Position numbers and translations under genes: made by a program. Below the pieces are notes generated by a model that was not told where the DNA came from, searched no databases, and saw only the letters and a list, made by a program, of their open reading frames with translations. A stretch of DNA of 33,714 bases from Verrucomicrobiota bacterium (GTDB taxonomy: Bacteria > Verrucomicrobiota > Verrucomicrobiia > Palsa-1439), in contig VHCW01000051.1 of assembly GCA_016871575.1 (NCBI GenBank), positions 1 to 33,714 of the forward strand. Direction: 5' to 3'. The number at the start of each line of letters is the position of its first letter. The first letter of the stretch is position 1. Below are positions 7,896 through 16,389 of this stretch, piece after piece.

Positions 7896-8681
7896 ATGCG
7901 GGGGATTTTGTCGGCCATTTTGGTCTTGCTGCTGGCGGCGTGGGGGACGTTGCCGTTGCAGGAGCGGATGGAAACGCAGCGGCTGCGGTTGAAATTCGGA
8001 GGCGTGACCGTGACCCGCGAGATGCGCGATGTGATGGGGCAGGGGTTGGTCATCGGCGTGCTGGCCGGTTTTCGCGGCGTGGCGGCGGACTTCGTCTGGA
8101 TCTGGAGCCACAGCGACTGGGAACAGAAACGCTGGTTCCAACAGTACAACAAGATGCAGGTGGCGACGATGTTGCAGCCGCGGTCGGTGTTGTTTTGGGA
8201 TGTCGGCTCATGGCACATGGCCTGGAACATCGGCTATGCGGAGCGCGTGGACACCAACAACTATACGCTCGCGCAAGGCATGAAACGCGAGCTTGTCTGG
8301 CATGAACGTGGCCGTCAGTTTCTGGTGCGCGGCATCCAGAATGTGCCGAACCGATATGAGCTTTATTTCAAGCTGGGCTGGCTCTACGACCAGAAATTCA
8401 AGGACCCTTGTCTGGCCGCCGAGCAATATGCCATCGCTGCGGGCTTTAGCAACGCTCCAACATTTATCGCGAGGATGCATTGCCGGAAGCTTGCCGAATG
8501 CGGCAAGTATGCGGAAGCGTACGACTGTTGGAAGAGAATCTGGTTTCAAGACCACAAAAAAGTGCCTCACCTCTGGGGCGTCGTGGAACGCGAGATTCGA
8601 CGGATCGAAAATGAGATGGACATTCCCGATGCACAGCGTATCTTCCCGCAACAATCACCCAAACCTGAACCAAGCCGATGA
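7896..8681 (+). CDS. Membrane-anchored protein of unknown function, TPR-like C-terminus
   Basis: A 261-residue protein I do not recognise. It begins with an uncleaved anchor or signal sequence (MRGILSAILVLLLAAWGTLPL). The middle is rich in aromatics (DFVWIWSHSDWEQKRWFQQY, VLFWDVGSWHMAWNIGYAE). The C-terminal half has helical pairs of TPR type (YELYFKLGWLYDQKFKDPCLAAEQYAIAAGF, ARMHCRKLAECGKYAEAYDCWKRIW) and ends in a Pro-rich tail. It starts 3 bp after the ABC permease and overlaps the phosphoesterase by ATGA, so it is probably a partner of the exporter, acting on the outer face of the membrane. That role is inferred from position only. Confidence 0.85.
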   Translation: MRGILSAILVLLLAAWGTLPLQERMETQRLRLKFGGVTVTREMRDVMGQGLVIGVLAGFRGVAADFVWIWSHSDWEQKRWFQQYNKMQVATMLQPRSVLFWDVGSWHMAWNIGYAERVDTNNYTLAQGMKRELVWHERGRQFLVRGIQNVPNRYELYFKLGWLYDQKFKDPCLAAEQYAIAAGFSNAPTFIARMHCRKLAECGKYAEAYDCWKRIWFQDHKKVPHLWGVVEREIRRIENEMDIPDAQRIFPQQSPKPEPSR

Positions 8682-9403
8682 AATACGCCATCCTCGGAGA
8701 CATCCATAGCAACCTGGAATCGCTGCGCGCCGTGCTCGATCATGCGAAGTCGCAACACTGCGCTCACTTTATCAGCCTCGGCGACGTCGTCGGCTATGGT
8801 CCCAACCCGAAAGAGTGCCTCGACATTGTTCGCAGCCTGAACTGCCCCGTCGTGATGGGCAACCACGACGAATACTGCGGCAGTGTCCTTGATCTCGCCG
8901 GGTTCAACCCGATGGCCTCCGACGCCATCAAGTGGACCCGCGACCACCTGACGGAAGACGACCGGGAGTGGCTTCGCAATCTCAAATACTCGCAGATCGT
9001 CGAATCCTTCTCCGTTGTGCACGCGACGCTCGACCTGCCCGAGAAATGGGCCTATGTCTTCGACAAGCTGGCCGCCGCTGCCAGCATGAATTACCAGCGC
9101 ACACCAGTCTGTTTCAACGGACACACGCACGTTCCCGTTGCCTTCATCCGGACCCCCTTGGGCGTGCAAGGCGGCTTGTACACCAAAATCAAAATCGAAG
9201 TCGGCAAGAAATACTTCATCAACGCCGGTTCCATCGGGCAGCCCCGCGACCGGAACTCCGCTGCCGCCTACGTCACCTACGATCTCCCCAGCCAGACGGT
9301 CGAATTGCACCGCGTCGAGTACGATTTCCGACAGACCCAGAAAAAGATCCTCGACGCCGGGTTGCCGGAAACGCTCGCTGAACGGCTCGAATACGGCAAG
9401 TGA
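8678..9403 (+). CDS. Calcineurin-like metallophosphoesterase
   Basis: A 241-residue phosphoesterase of the YfcE/MJ0936-like group. The two-metal site motifs are all present: GDIHSN (residues 8-13), GDVVGYGPNP, GNHDEYCG and the C-terminal NGHTHVPV, followed by FINAGSIGQPRD. The family hydrolyses phosphodiesters or dinucleoside polyphosphates; the substrate cannot be read from the sequence. The start ATG overlaps the preceding gene by 4 bp, and its stop overlaps the GTG of the glycosyltransferase (GTGA), so translation of the three is probably coupled. It is cytoplasmic, with no signal peptide. Confidence 0.93.
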   Translation: MKYAILGDIHSNLESLRAVLDHAKSQHCAHFISLGDVVGYGPNPKECLDIVRSLNCPVVMGNHDEYCGSVLDLAGFNPMASDAIKWTRDHLTEDDREWLRNLKYSQIVESFSVVHATLDLPEKWAYVFDKLAAAASMNYQRTPVCFNGHTHVPVAFIRTPLGVQGGLYTKIKIEVGKKYFINAGSIGQPRDRNSAAAYVTYDLPSQTVELHRVEYDFRQTQKKILDAGLPETLAERLEYGK

Positions 9404-10341
9404 CGCCCCAGCGCATTCTCATCGTCAAGCCCAGCGCGCTCGGCGACGTTGTCCACGCGCTTCCGACCGTCGCGCGCATCCGCCGCCAGTTTCCCGAAGC
9501 GCACATCGCGTGGCTCATCAACAGCAATCTCGCGTCCCTGCTGGAACGGTCACCGGTGATCAACGAGCGCATGCTGTTTCACCGCGAACAGGCCGGCCGG
9601 TTTCCTGCGCTCCTGAAACAACTTCACTCAGCCAGTTTTGAACTCGTCGTTGATCTGCAAGGCCTGCTGCGCAGCGGCGTAATGACGTGGGTGACACGCG
9701 CTGCGCGCCGCATCGGACTCAGCGACGCGCGCGAAGGCTCGCGAATGTTCTACAACGAAATCGTCGCGGTTCCGCGATGCCACGCTGTAGAACGTTACCT
9801 GAAGGCCGCCGACCACCTCGGTTGCCACGGTGATTCGGTCGAGTTTCCTCTCGGCTTACCCCAAGCATCGCGTGAGGGATGGATTGCCATCAATGCCTCC
9901 GCCCGCTGGCCGACAAAACTCTGGGGCGACGACAAATTCGCCGAGCTGATCCGCCGGTTGCCGCGCGACCGCGTCGTTCTCACCGGCTCGGCGAACGAGC
10001 GCAACCGCATCGAACGAATTGCCCAAGGTTGTCGGGACGAAGCCGGTAAAACGAATCTCCTTCAGCTTGCCGAGTTGTATGCGCGTTGCGCCGTTGTCGT
10101 CACCAACGACAGCGGTCCAATGCACATTGCCGCGGCAGTTGGCACGCCGGTCGTCGCCATCTTTGGCCCCACCGACCCTGCCTTGACCGGGCCGTACGGC
10201 AAACAACACGTTGTTCTCCGTGCCGGCGTTGATTGTTCGCCGTGCATGAAAGATCGTTGCGTTCAGCAACCACCCATGGAATGCATGTCAAGAGTGACGG
10301 TCGAACAAGTTCTCGTCGCCGTGCAGCCGTTTTTGGTATAA
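9400..10341 (+). CDS. Glycosyltransferase family 9 (heptosyltransferase-like)
   Basis: A 313-residue GT9 protein with a GTG start that overlaps the upstream stop. The N-terminal Rossmann domain opens with RILIVKPSALGDVVHALPTV, the GT9 signature with the catalytic-type Asp after LG. The C-terminal nucleotide-sugar domain has NASARWPTKLWGDDKFAEL and NDSGPMHIAAAVGTPVVAIFGPTDP. It ends with a Cys-rich segment (CSPCMKDRCVQQPPMECM) common in GT9 enzymes. Members add heptose or other sugars to lipopolysaccharide core at the cytoplasmic face, so its presence supports a diderm cell. The actual donor sugar is unknown. The neighbouring ABC exporter may or may not be linked. pheS follows after 12 bp. Confidence 0.92.
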   Translation: MTPQRILIVKPSALGDVVHALPTVARIRRQFPEAHIAWLINSNLASLLERSPVINERMLFHREQAGRFPALLKQLHSASFELVVDLQGLLRSGVMTWVTRAARRIGLSDAREGSRMFYNEIVAVPRCHAVERYLKAADHLGCHGDSVEFPLGLPQASREGWIAINASARWPTKLWGDDKFAELIRRLPRDRVVLTGSANERNRIERIAQGCRDEAGKTNLLQLAELYARCAVVVTNDSGPMHIAAAVGTPVVAIFGPTDPALTGPYGKQHVVLRAGVDCSPCMKDRCVQQPPMECMSRVTVEQVLVAVQPFLV

Positions 10342-10353
10342 GAATTATTCATC

Positions 10354-11373
10354 ATGACTGAACTCGAACAACAACTTCAATCTGTTCGCCGAGAAGCCGA
10401 AGCTGCGGTTGCCGGTTGCGGCGACCTCGCGGCGCTGGCGCAACTCAAGGCCAAGTACATCGGCCAGCAGGGCGCTGTCACGACGGCGCTCAAGCAGCTC
10501 GGTTCGCTCGCCAAGGAAGACAAACCGCGCGTCGGCAAACTGGCCAACGAAGTCAAAGTCGCGCTCACCGCCGCCGTCGAAGCGAAACAAGCCGACCTCG
10601 AAGCCAACGCTGCCACGAGTGGCCCGGCGATTGACACGACGCTGCCGGGACGCCGACATCGCATTGGGCATCAACATCCGCTCACCCAAGTCTTCGATCA
10701 GACCGTCACGATTTTCCGTCGAATGGGTTTTGCCGTCGAGGACGGTCCGGAGATCGAAGACGAGTGGCATTGCTTCGATGCGCTGAACACGCCCGCCAAC
10801 CATCCCGCGCGCGACATACAAGACACGCTCTACGTTGACCTGCCGAAAGGCGAACACGGACGGCATCTGCTTCGCACACACACCTCGCCGGTTCAGATTC
10901 GCACGATGTTGAAGCGACAGCCGCCAATCCGCATCGTCGCTCCCGGACGTGTGTTCCGGCGTGACAATCCCGATGCGACACATAGCCCGACGTTCCACCA
11001 GATCGAGGGACTGTACGTTGACAAGAACGTGACCGTTGCCGACCTGAAAGGCACCGTCGAGTTCTTTTTCAAGCAACTGCTCGACCCCGAGACGAAGGTT
11101 CGGTTCCGTCCGCATTTCTTCCCGTACACCGAGCCGAGCTTCGAGATAGACCTGAGCACGCCGCATTTCCGCGCGCGCGGCAAGGAATGGATCGAGATCG
11201 CCGGCTGCGGCATGGTTGACCCGAATGTCTTCAAGGCGGTCGGTTATCCCGACGACGCCTATACCGGCTGGGCGTTTGGCTTCGGCATTGAACGATTGGC
11301 GATGGTCCAGTACGGCATCACCGACATCCGTTTGTTTACGGAAAATGACGTAAGGTTTTTGGAGCAGTTCTAA
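10354..11373 (+). CDS. pheS: Phenylalanyl-tRNA synthetase alpha subunit
   Basis: A 339-residue class II synthetase subunit of normal size. The N-terminal coiled-coil (about 1-85, with LAQLKAKYIGQQGAVTTALKQL) binds tRNA. Class II motif 1 lies in HPLTQVFDQTVTIFRRMGF. Substrate residues are in EDEWHCFDALNTPANHPARD, motif 2 is around RTHTSPVQIRTM and RIVAPGRVFRRD, and motif 3 is GWAFGFGIERLAMVQYGI near the end. It charges tRNA-Phe with PheT as an alpha2beta2 tetramer. It lies 12 bp after the GT9 gene and is separated from pheT by a rubrerythrin gene, which is unusual. No leader attenuator is visible, because the gene sits inside a longer run. Confidence 0.98.
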   Translation: MTELEQQLQSVRREAEAAVAGCGDLAALAQLKAKYIGQQGAVTTALKQLGSLAKEDKPRVGKLANEVKVALTAAVEAKQADLEANAATSGPAIDTTLPGRRHRIGHQHPLTQVFDQTVTIFRRMGFAVEDGPEIEDEWHCFDALNTPANHPARDIQDTLYVDLPKGEHGRHLLRTHTSPVQIRTMLKRQPPIRIVAPGRVFRRDNPDATHSPTFHQIEGLYVDKNVTVADLKGTVEFFFKQLLDPETKVRFRPHFFPYTEPSFEIDLSTPHFRARGKEWIEIAGCGMVDPNVFKAVGYPDDAYTGWAFGFGIERLAMVQYGITDIRLFTENDVRFLEQF

Positions 11374-11394
11374 CCAATAAAGGAAACCAACATT

Positions 11395-11895
11395 ATGACA
11401 ACAACCAATGAGAACCTGAAAGCGGCGTTTGCCGGCGAGAGCCAGGCGAACCGGAAATATCTGGCGTTTGCGAAGAAAGCGGAGAAAGACGGATTCCCGC
11501 AAGTGGCGCGTTTGTTCCGCGCAGCAGCGGAAGCGGAGACGATTCACGCACACGGCCATTTGAACGCGATGGGTGGCGTGAAGACAACTGTCGAGAACTT
11601 GCAGGAAGCCGTGGCGGGCGAGACGTACGAGTTCAAGGAGATGTATCCGCCGATGTTGGAGCAGGCGAAGAAGGACAACCACCGTGCGAAAACGATGTTC
11701 GGTTATGCGGTTCAAGCCGAGGAAGTTCACGCCAAGCTGTATGCGCTGGCGTTGGAGGCAGTGAAGGCGGGACACGACCTTGATGGCGCTGAGATTTACC
11801 TCTGTCCGCTGTGCGGTCATCTGGAAATCGGCAAACCCACTGCCAAGTGCCCGATCTGCGGTCTTCCTGCGGAGAAATATGAGTTAGTCAAGTGA
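11395..11895 (+). CDS. rbr: Rubrerythrin
   Basis: A 166-residue rubrerythrin with both parts. The four-helix diiron domain (1-135) carries the paired Glu and ExxH ligands ([47 protein letters not shown]). The C-terminal rubredoxin-like knuckle has two CPxCG pairs ([20 protein letters not shown]) for one Fe(SCys)4 centre. Such proteins reduce hydrogen peroxide in the cytoplasm, typically in anaerobes or microaerophiles. A gap of 21 bp separates it from pheS and 1 bp from pheT, so it is embedded in the synthetase operon. AAAGGAAACC 5' of the ATG is a plausible ribosome binding site. Confidence 0.96.
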   Translation: MTTTNENLKAAFAGESQANRKYLAFAKKAEKDGFPQVARLFRAAAEAETIHAHGHLNAMGGVKTTVENLQEAVAGETYEFKEMYPPMLEQAKKDNHRAKTMFGYAVQAEEVHAKLYALALEAVKAGHDLDGAEIYLCPLCGHLEIGKPTAKCPICGLPAEKYELVK

Positions 11896-11896
11896 T

Positions 11897-14140
11897 ATGA
11901 AATTCACCTATAACTGGCTGAAGCAATACGTTGACTTCGACTGGTCGCCGCAGGAGTTGGCGGAGAAGCTGACTTTTGCCGGGATTGAGGTTGAAGATGT
12001 GCAGACGCTTGGCGGGAAGATTCCCGATCAAGTGGTCGTGGCTCAGGTTCTCTCCAGCGAGAAGCATCCGAACGCCGACAAACTCACCGTCGCGCGCGTC
12101 AACGACGGCAGCATGGAGCGTCAGATTGTTTGCGGCGCGAAGAACTACAAGCCTGGCGACAAGGTGCCGCTGGCGTTGCCCGGTGCCGCCATGGCAGCAG
12201 GATTTACGATCAAGGAATCAAAGCTGCGAGGAGTTGTGTCGCAGGGCATGATGTGTTCCGCCGAGGAACTCGGCCTGCCGAAGGGCGAGGACGGCTTGTT
12301 GATTCTGCCGGCGGATGCGCCGGTGGGGAAGAAGTTTGCCGAGTACGTTGGGCCGGGCGACACGGTGTTTGATATCGAGGTGACACCGAACCGTCCGGAT
12401 TGGTTGAGCGTCATTGGGATTGCGCGGGAAGTGGCGGCGTTGACGGGGAACCCGCTCAAGCTACCGGAGGTGAAAACCACGGAACACACGGAAGACACGG
12501 AAGCGTTGTGTTCGGTGCAGGTCGAGGCGCCGGAGTTGTGTCCGCGCTACACGGCGCGGCTGATTCGGGGGGTGAAGATCGGGCCGTCGCCGGCCTGGTT
12601 GAAGCAGACCTTGGAAAAGATCGGGCTGCGCTCGATCAACAATGTCGTGGACGTGACCAACTACGTGTTGATGGAGTGCGGTCATCCGTTGCACGCGTTC
12701 GACTGCAATTTGCTCAAAGGACATCAAATCATCGTGCGGCGCGCCGCGAACGGCGAGCGGTACGAGGCGATTGATGACAGCAAGCACGAGTTGACTTCGG
12801 AGATGCTGGTGATTGCGGATGCGGAGCGCGCCGTGGCATTGGCCGGCATCATGGGCGGCAAGAACAGCGAGATCAATGACGCGACAACGGACGTGTTGTT
12901 GGAGGCGGCATATTTCACTCCGTCAAATATCCGTCGAACATCGAAGCAACTTGGTTTGGCAAGCGATTCCAGTTACCGCTTCGAGCGCGGGACGGACATC
13001 GAGGGACTGGTCTTTGCCAGCAATCGCGCCGCCGCGCTGATTCAGCAGCTTGCCGGCGGACAGATTGCGCGCGGGATGATTGACGTGCTGGCGAAACCAA
13101 TCGAGCAGCGTCGGGTGGCTTGCCGTTACGCACAGGCAACCCGCTTGCTCGGCATCGAAGTTCCACCGGCGACGGTGAAGAAGATTTTTGTGGGTCTTGG
13201 TTTGCGTGTCGCGAAGGACGACGCGGCGGCGTGCGAAGTCGAGGCGCCGTCGTTCCGCGTGGACTTGGAACGCGAAGCGGATTTGATCGAGGAAATCTGC
13301 CGGATTTACGGTGTCGAGAAGATTCCATCGGCGATGTTGCCGAGCACGGCGCAGGTGTCCGAGTTCGACGCGGAATGGGATGCGCGCCGGCGAGTGCGCG
13401 AGATTCTCAACGCGCTCGGATTCCACGAGGCGGTGAACCAGACGATGGTGCAGAGTGGACAGGCGAAGTTGCAGAACCCGCTGACATCGGAAATGTCGGC
13501 ATTGCGCGACAGTCTGGCGCCGGGTTTGCTGCAGAACCTGCGGACGAATGTGTCGCGCCACCAGTACGATGTCCGGTTGTTCGAGATGGGGCGGGTGTTT
13601 GCGGCGGATGGGAAGGAAACGTGGAGATTGGCTTTGGCGGCGACGGGCCGGCGAACGACGGGCGACTGGGAGCGCACGGAGAAGACTGACTATTTTGACT
13701 TGAAAGGCGCGCTGGAGGAGCTGGGCGCGAGCGCCGAGATTCGGGAGATTCCAGCGGCGCAGGCGCGCAAGATGGATTTGCGGGACGCGGTCTATTATGC
13801 CGAGCTGGATTTGCCGGCGATCACGGCGGCCGAGAAACAATTCCGCGAACTGCCGAAGTTCCCGTCGGTGGTGCGCGACATGGCGATGGTGGTGCCGGAG
13901 GATGTGCGGCACGCCGACGTGTTGGCGGCCATTGAAAAAAGTCGAAGCAAACACTTGGAATCGGTTGAGTTGTTTGATATTTTCCGAGGCGGACAGATTC
14001 CATCGGGGAAGAAGTCCATGGCGTACTCGTTGACGTTCCGGGCGGACAGGAACCTGACGGACGCGGAGGTCAACGCGGCGCATGAACAAATGAAACGGCA
14101 GTTGCAGCAGATGCTGCCGTGTGAAATACGAGAGAGTTGA
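11897..14140 (+). CDS. pheT: Phenylalanyl-tRNA synthetase beta subunit
   Basis: A 747-residue PheT, shorter than the usual 790-800. Domains in order: B1/EMAP tRNA-binding fold (about 40-150, [23 protein letters not shown]), the B3/B4 editing domain (about 205-395, [24 protein letters not shown]), B5 (about 400-475), a catalytic-like core (about 490-650) and the C-terminal ferredoxin-like anticodon domain (about 655-747, [16 protein letters not shown]). Two oddities are visible. Residues 193-202 come from a 9-bp tandem repeat (TTEHTEDTE). In the core, the usual HPGRxA...GxxGELHP segment is not found between [13 protein letters not shown] and the YYAELDL strand. The frame is intact throughout, so the gene is probably functional. 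Confidence 0.96.
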   Translation: MKFTYNWLKQYVDFDWSPQELAEKLTFAGIEVEDVQTLGGKIPDQVVVAQVLSSEKHPNADKLTVARVNDGSMERQIVCGAKNYKPGDKVPLALPGAAMAAGFTIKESKLRGVVSQGMMCSAEELGLPKGEDGLLILPADAPVGKKFAEYVGPGDTVFDIEVTPNRPDWLSVIGIAREVAALTGNPLKLPEVKTTEHTEDTEALCSVQVEAPELCPRYTARLIRGVKIGPSPAWLKQTLEKIGLRSINNVVDVTNYVLMECGHPLHAFDCNLLKGHQIIVRRAANGERYEAIDDSKHELTSEMLVIADAERAVALAGIMGGKNSEINDATTDVLLEAAYFTPSNIRRTSKQLGLASDSSYRFERGTDIEGLVFASNRAAALIQQLAGGQIARGMIDVLAKPIEQRRVACRYAQATRLLGIEVPPATVKKIFVGLGLRVAKDDAAACEVEAPSFRVDLEREADLIEEICRIYGVEKIPSAMLPSTAQVSEFDAEWDARRRVREILNALGFHEAVNQTMVQSGQAKLQNPLTSEMSALRDSLAPGLLQNLRTNVSRHQYDVRLFEMGRVFAADGKETWRLALAATGRRTTGDWERTEKTDYFDLKGALEELGASAEIREIPAAQARKMDLRDAVYYAELDLPAITAAEKQFRELPKFPSVVRDMAMVVPEDVRHADVLAAIEKSRSKHLESVELFDIFRGGQIPSGKKSMAYSLTFRADRNLTDAEVNAAHEQMKRQLQQMLPCEIRES
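12475..12501 (+). repeat. Three-unit 9-bp tandem repeat inside pheT
   Basis: Units AACCACGGA, ACACACGGA and AGACACGGA follow one another directly. Because the unit is 9 bp, each adds three residues in frame (TTE-HTE-DTE). The repeat falls in the poorly conserved linker between the B1 and B3/B4 domains. I recall similar ACACACGGA-type strings as dispersed repeats in environmental bacterial genomes; this was not searched. Confidence 0.75.
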
Positions 14141-14503
14141 TTGGCAGAGGCGGGGTTGACGTGAAAATAAACATCGAAAAGATGCTTTACCACTTGCAGT
14201 TGCTGGGGAACATGGACTATAGGTATGGCGGAGCGCGGAGATGCGGCTCCACAAGTTCTTTGGAAGTATGGCAATTGCGAAATACCCTGCCATGTACGCA
14301 ACGAACGCAAATTCTTTGAGCCAACACCGTTAATCAACGGAGCTCGGAGTTCGGTTGCCAGCGGCACACCCCGCAAGGGGCAGCCAGAAAACAGCCGACA
14401 GAGCGCCCCTTTATCGAGGGGTTCAAAGAGACCGTTCCAGCGGCATTACGGCGGGGTATTTCATTCCCGCCGGCTCCGGTCAACTGGTGCAACAACAAAA
14501 GCC
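14141..14503. other. 363-bp non-coding gap between pheT and rarA with three hairpins
   Basis: No convincing gene is seen on either strand. The rarA frame happens to be open upstream to 14225, but that stretch has no AAA+ similarity. Three perfect inverted repeats cluster in the second half: CCCC-GCAA-GGGG (14369-14380, a GNRA-type loop), CCCCT-N6-AGGGG (14406-14421) and GGCGGG-N10-CCCGCC (14450-14471). A further imperfect one, GGAGC...GCTCC, lies near 14230-14250. None is followed by a T-run typical of an intrinsic terminator. The gap separates two long plus-strand gene runs, so it probably contains the promoter for the rarA run, but no good -35/-10 pair stands out. Confidence 0.6.
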
Positions 14504-15823
14504 ATGACCGAGAACCTATTCCATCGGCAATCAGAGAACGCCGCTCCCGAAGCGGTGGCAGAAGGTCATGTGTCCGCTGCGCCGCTTGCCACGCGGATGC
14601 GCCCGCAGACTCTCGATGAATTCGTCGGTCAACAGCACGTCCTCTCGCCCGGCAAACTTCTCTGGCGCGCCATCAAGGCCGACCGGATCAGTTCCATCAT
14701 CTTGTACGGCCCGCCGGGCACGGGAAAGACAACGCTGGCGACCGTTATCGCAAACGCCACGAAGTCGAAGTTCGAACGGCTCAGCGGCGTTGAGTCCAAT
14801 GTCGCCGATATTCGACGGGTGATTGCCACCGCCGCCAACCGCCTTGCCAACACCGGGCAGCGCACGATTCTGTTTATTGATGAGATCCACCGTTTCAACA
14901 AGGCGCAGCAAGACGTGTTGCTGCCCGACGTGGAGAATGGCACAGTGCGGCTCATTGGCGCGACGACGCACAATCCGTTCTTCTACGTCAATTCGCCGCT
15001 CGTTTCGCGCTCGCAGATTTTCGAACTGAAACCGCTCCGACCCGACGACATCAAGACGCTGCTGCGCCGGGCGTTGGAACGGGAAGAATACGAAGCTGAC
15101 GACAGTGCGCTCGATTTCCTCGCAACTGCCTCCGACGGCGATGCCCGCAAGGCGCTCAACGCGCTGGAAATCGGCGCGCTCACGACACCCGGTGGTCGCA
15201 TCACGAAAGCTGTTGCTGAAGAGTCCATCCAGAAGAAGGCCGTCGTCTATGACGCGGACGAGGACGAGCATTACGACACCATCTCGGCGTTCATCAAGTC
15301 CATGCGCGGCAGCGATCCCAACGCCGCGCTCTACTGGCTGGCCAAGATGGTCGTCGCCGGGGAAGACCCGCGCTTTATCGCCCGTCGAATTACGATTCTC
15401 GCGGCGGAAGACATCGGCCTGGCCGACCCGATGGCGCTGGTCGTGGCCGTCGCGGCGCACCACGCCGTTGAATTCATCGGCTGGCCGGAAGGGGAATTGC
15501 CGCTGGCGGAAGCGACGGTGTATTGCGCGACGGCCCCGAAGTCCAACGCGAGCGCGAAAGGCATTTGGGACGCGAAAGCCGACGTGGAGCAGGGGAGGAC
15601 GTTGCCGGTGCCGGAACATCTCCGCGATACGCACTACCAAGGCGCCACGCGTTTGGGACACGGCAAGGGTTACAAATACGCGCACGATTTCGAGGGACAC
15701 ATCGTCGAGCAGGAATACGTGCCGACGACGAAGAAGTATTACGAGCCGGGTGACCAAGGGTTTGAGTTGAAGGTTCGTGAGCGAATGGAGAAATGGAAAC
15801 AGCAACTCCAAAAACAAAAATAG
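14504..15823 (+). CDS. rarA: Replication-associated recombination protein A (AAA+ ATPase, MgsA/RarA)
   Basis: A 439-residue AAA+ ATPase, close to E. coli RarA (447). The start ATG at 14504 (MTENLFHRQ) is chosen because the family motif PLATRMRPQTLDEFVGQQHVL begins about 30 residues later; the open upstream extension is unrelated. Visible motifs are Walker A GPPGTGKT (69-76), Walker B LFIDEIHRFNKAQQD (DE at 126-127), sensor 1 in IGATTHNPFF, sensor 2 around DGDARKALNALE, and the C-terminal tetramerisation region ending ATRLGHGKGYKYAHDF. RarA acts at stalled replication forks. Its 3' end overlaps the folate cyclo-ligase gene by 31 bp. It heads a chain of eight overlapping genes. Confidence 0.96.
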   Translation: MTENLFHRQSENAAPEAVAEGHVSAAPLATRMRPQTLDEFVGQQHVLSPGKLLWRAIKADRISSIILYGPPGTGKTTLATVIANATKSKFERLSGVESNVADIRRVIATAANRLANTGQRTILFIDEIHRFNKAQQDVLLPDVENGTVRLIGATTHNPFFYVNSPLVSRSQIFELKPLRPDDIKTLLRRALEREEYEADDSALDFLATASDGDARKALNALEIGALTTPGGRITKAVAEESIQKKAVVYDADEDEHYDTISAFIKSMRGSDPNAALYWLAKMVVAGEDPRFIARRITILAAEDIGLADPMALVVAVAAHHAVEFIGWPEGELPLAEATVYCATAPKSNASAKGIWDAKADVEQGRTLPVPEHLRDTHYQGATRLGHGKGYKYAHDFEGHIVEQEYVPTTKKYYEPGDQGFELKVRERMEKWKQQLQKQK

Positions 15824-16389
15824 AACTTCGTCGCGAAATACAGAGCAGACTCGCGTCGCTGACGCCGGGCGATGTACACACGCGCAGTGCGTCCGTGTGC
15901 CGATTGGCAGGATCCATGCGCGATCTGGTGTCGGCGGAATGGGTGATGGGGTTCGTGTCGTTTGGGCGTGAAGTGCACACGCACGAGTTGTTGCGCGCGA
16001 TGCTTGCGGAGGGGCGGCGTGTGTGCGTGCCGAGCTTCGACGTGGCCGGGCAGCGATACATTTGTTCGGAGTTGAAACATTTTGATTGGGACTTGAGGGA
16101 GGGGAACATGGGGATCTTGGAGCCTCGGCATGAGGTGATCCGACCGGTTCGTGCTGACAAAATGGACGCATGGCTGGTGCCGGGGTTGGCGTTTGATGAG
16201 CATGGAAATCGGCTGGGCCGGGGGATGGGGTACTTCGACCGTCTCCTGTGTGGAGCACGAGGCGTGAAGATCGGGTTGGCCTACGATTTCCAATTGATGG
16301 AGGAAGTTCCGTCGGAGCCGCACGATGTCCGTCTGGACTTCATCGTGACCGAAACCAGAGTGATACACTGCAAAAGGACTGATCAATGA
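15793..16389 (+). CDS. ygfA: 5-formyltetrahydrofolate cyclo-ligase
   Basis: A 198-residue MTHF synthetase family protein, which converts 5-formyl-THF to 5,10-methenyl-THF using ATP. The hallmark C-terminal motif is GLAFDEHGNRLGRGMGYFDRLL (about 135-155), with the glycine-rich ATP site and the conserved YFDR. The N-terminal KIELRREIQSRLASL is the usual basic helix; FVSFGREVHTHELL and GRRVCVPSF match the substrate pocket strands. The ATG at 15793 lies inside rarA (31-bp overlap), with GGAG only 2 nt before it. The next in-frame ATG is about 40 codons further in and would remove the basic helix. It overlaps rny by ATGA. Confidence 0.93.
   Translation: METATPKTKIELRREIQSRLASLTPGDVHTRSASVCRLAGSMRDLVSAEWVMGFVSFGREVHTHELLRAMLAEGRRVCVPSFDVAGQRYICSELKHFDWDLREGNMGILEPRHEVIRPVRADKMDAWLVPGLAFDEHGNRLGRGMGYFDRLLCGARGVKIGLAYDFQLMEEVPSEPHDVRLDFIVTETRVIHCKRTDQ

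Noticed and set aside
10345-11820. 491-codon open frame on the minus strand
   Set aside because: Runs antisense across pheS and rubrerythrin; no recognisable domain.
12923-14293. 456-codon open frame on the minus strand extending past pheT
   Set aside because: Antisense to pheT; only its first 50 or so codons are in the gap, and they show no similarity to a known protein.
14225-14503. N-terminal extension of RarA by 93 codons
   Set aside because: In frame, but contains the hairpins and no AAA+ similarity; the ATG at 14504 gives the normal protein length.
14531-16258. 575-codon open frame on the minus strand
   Set aside because: Antisense to rarA and the folate cyclo-ligase, both with full motif sets; the composition is Arg/His-rich as expected of a shadow.
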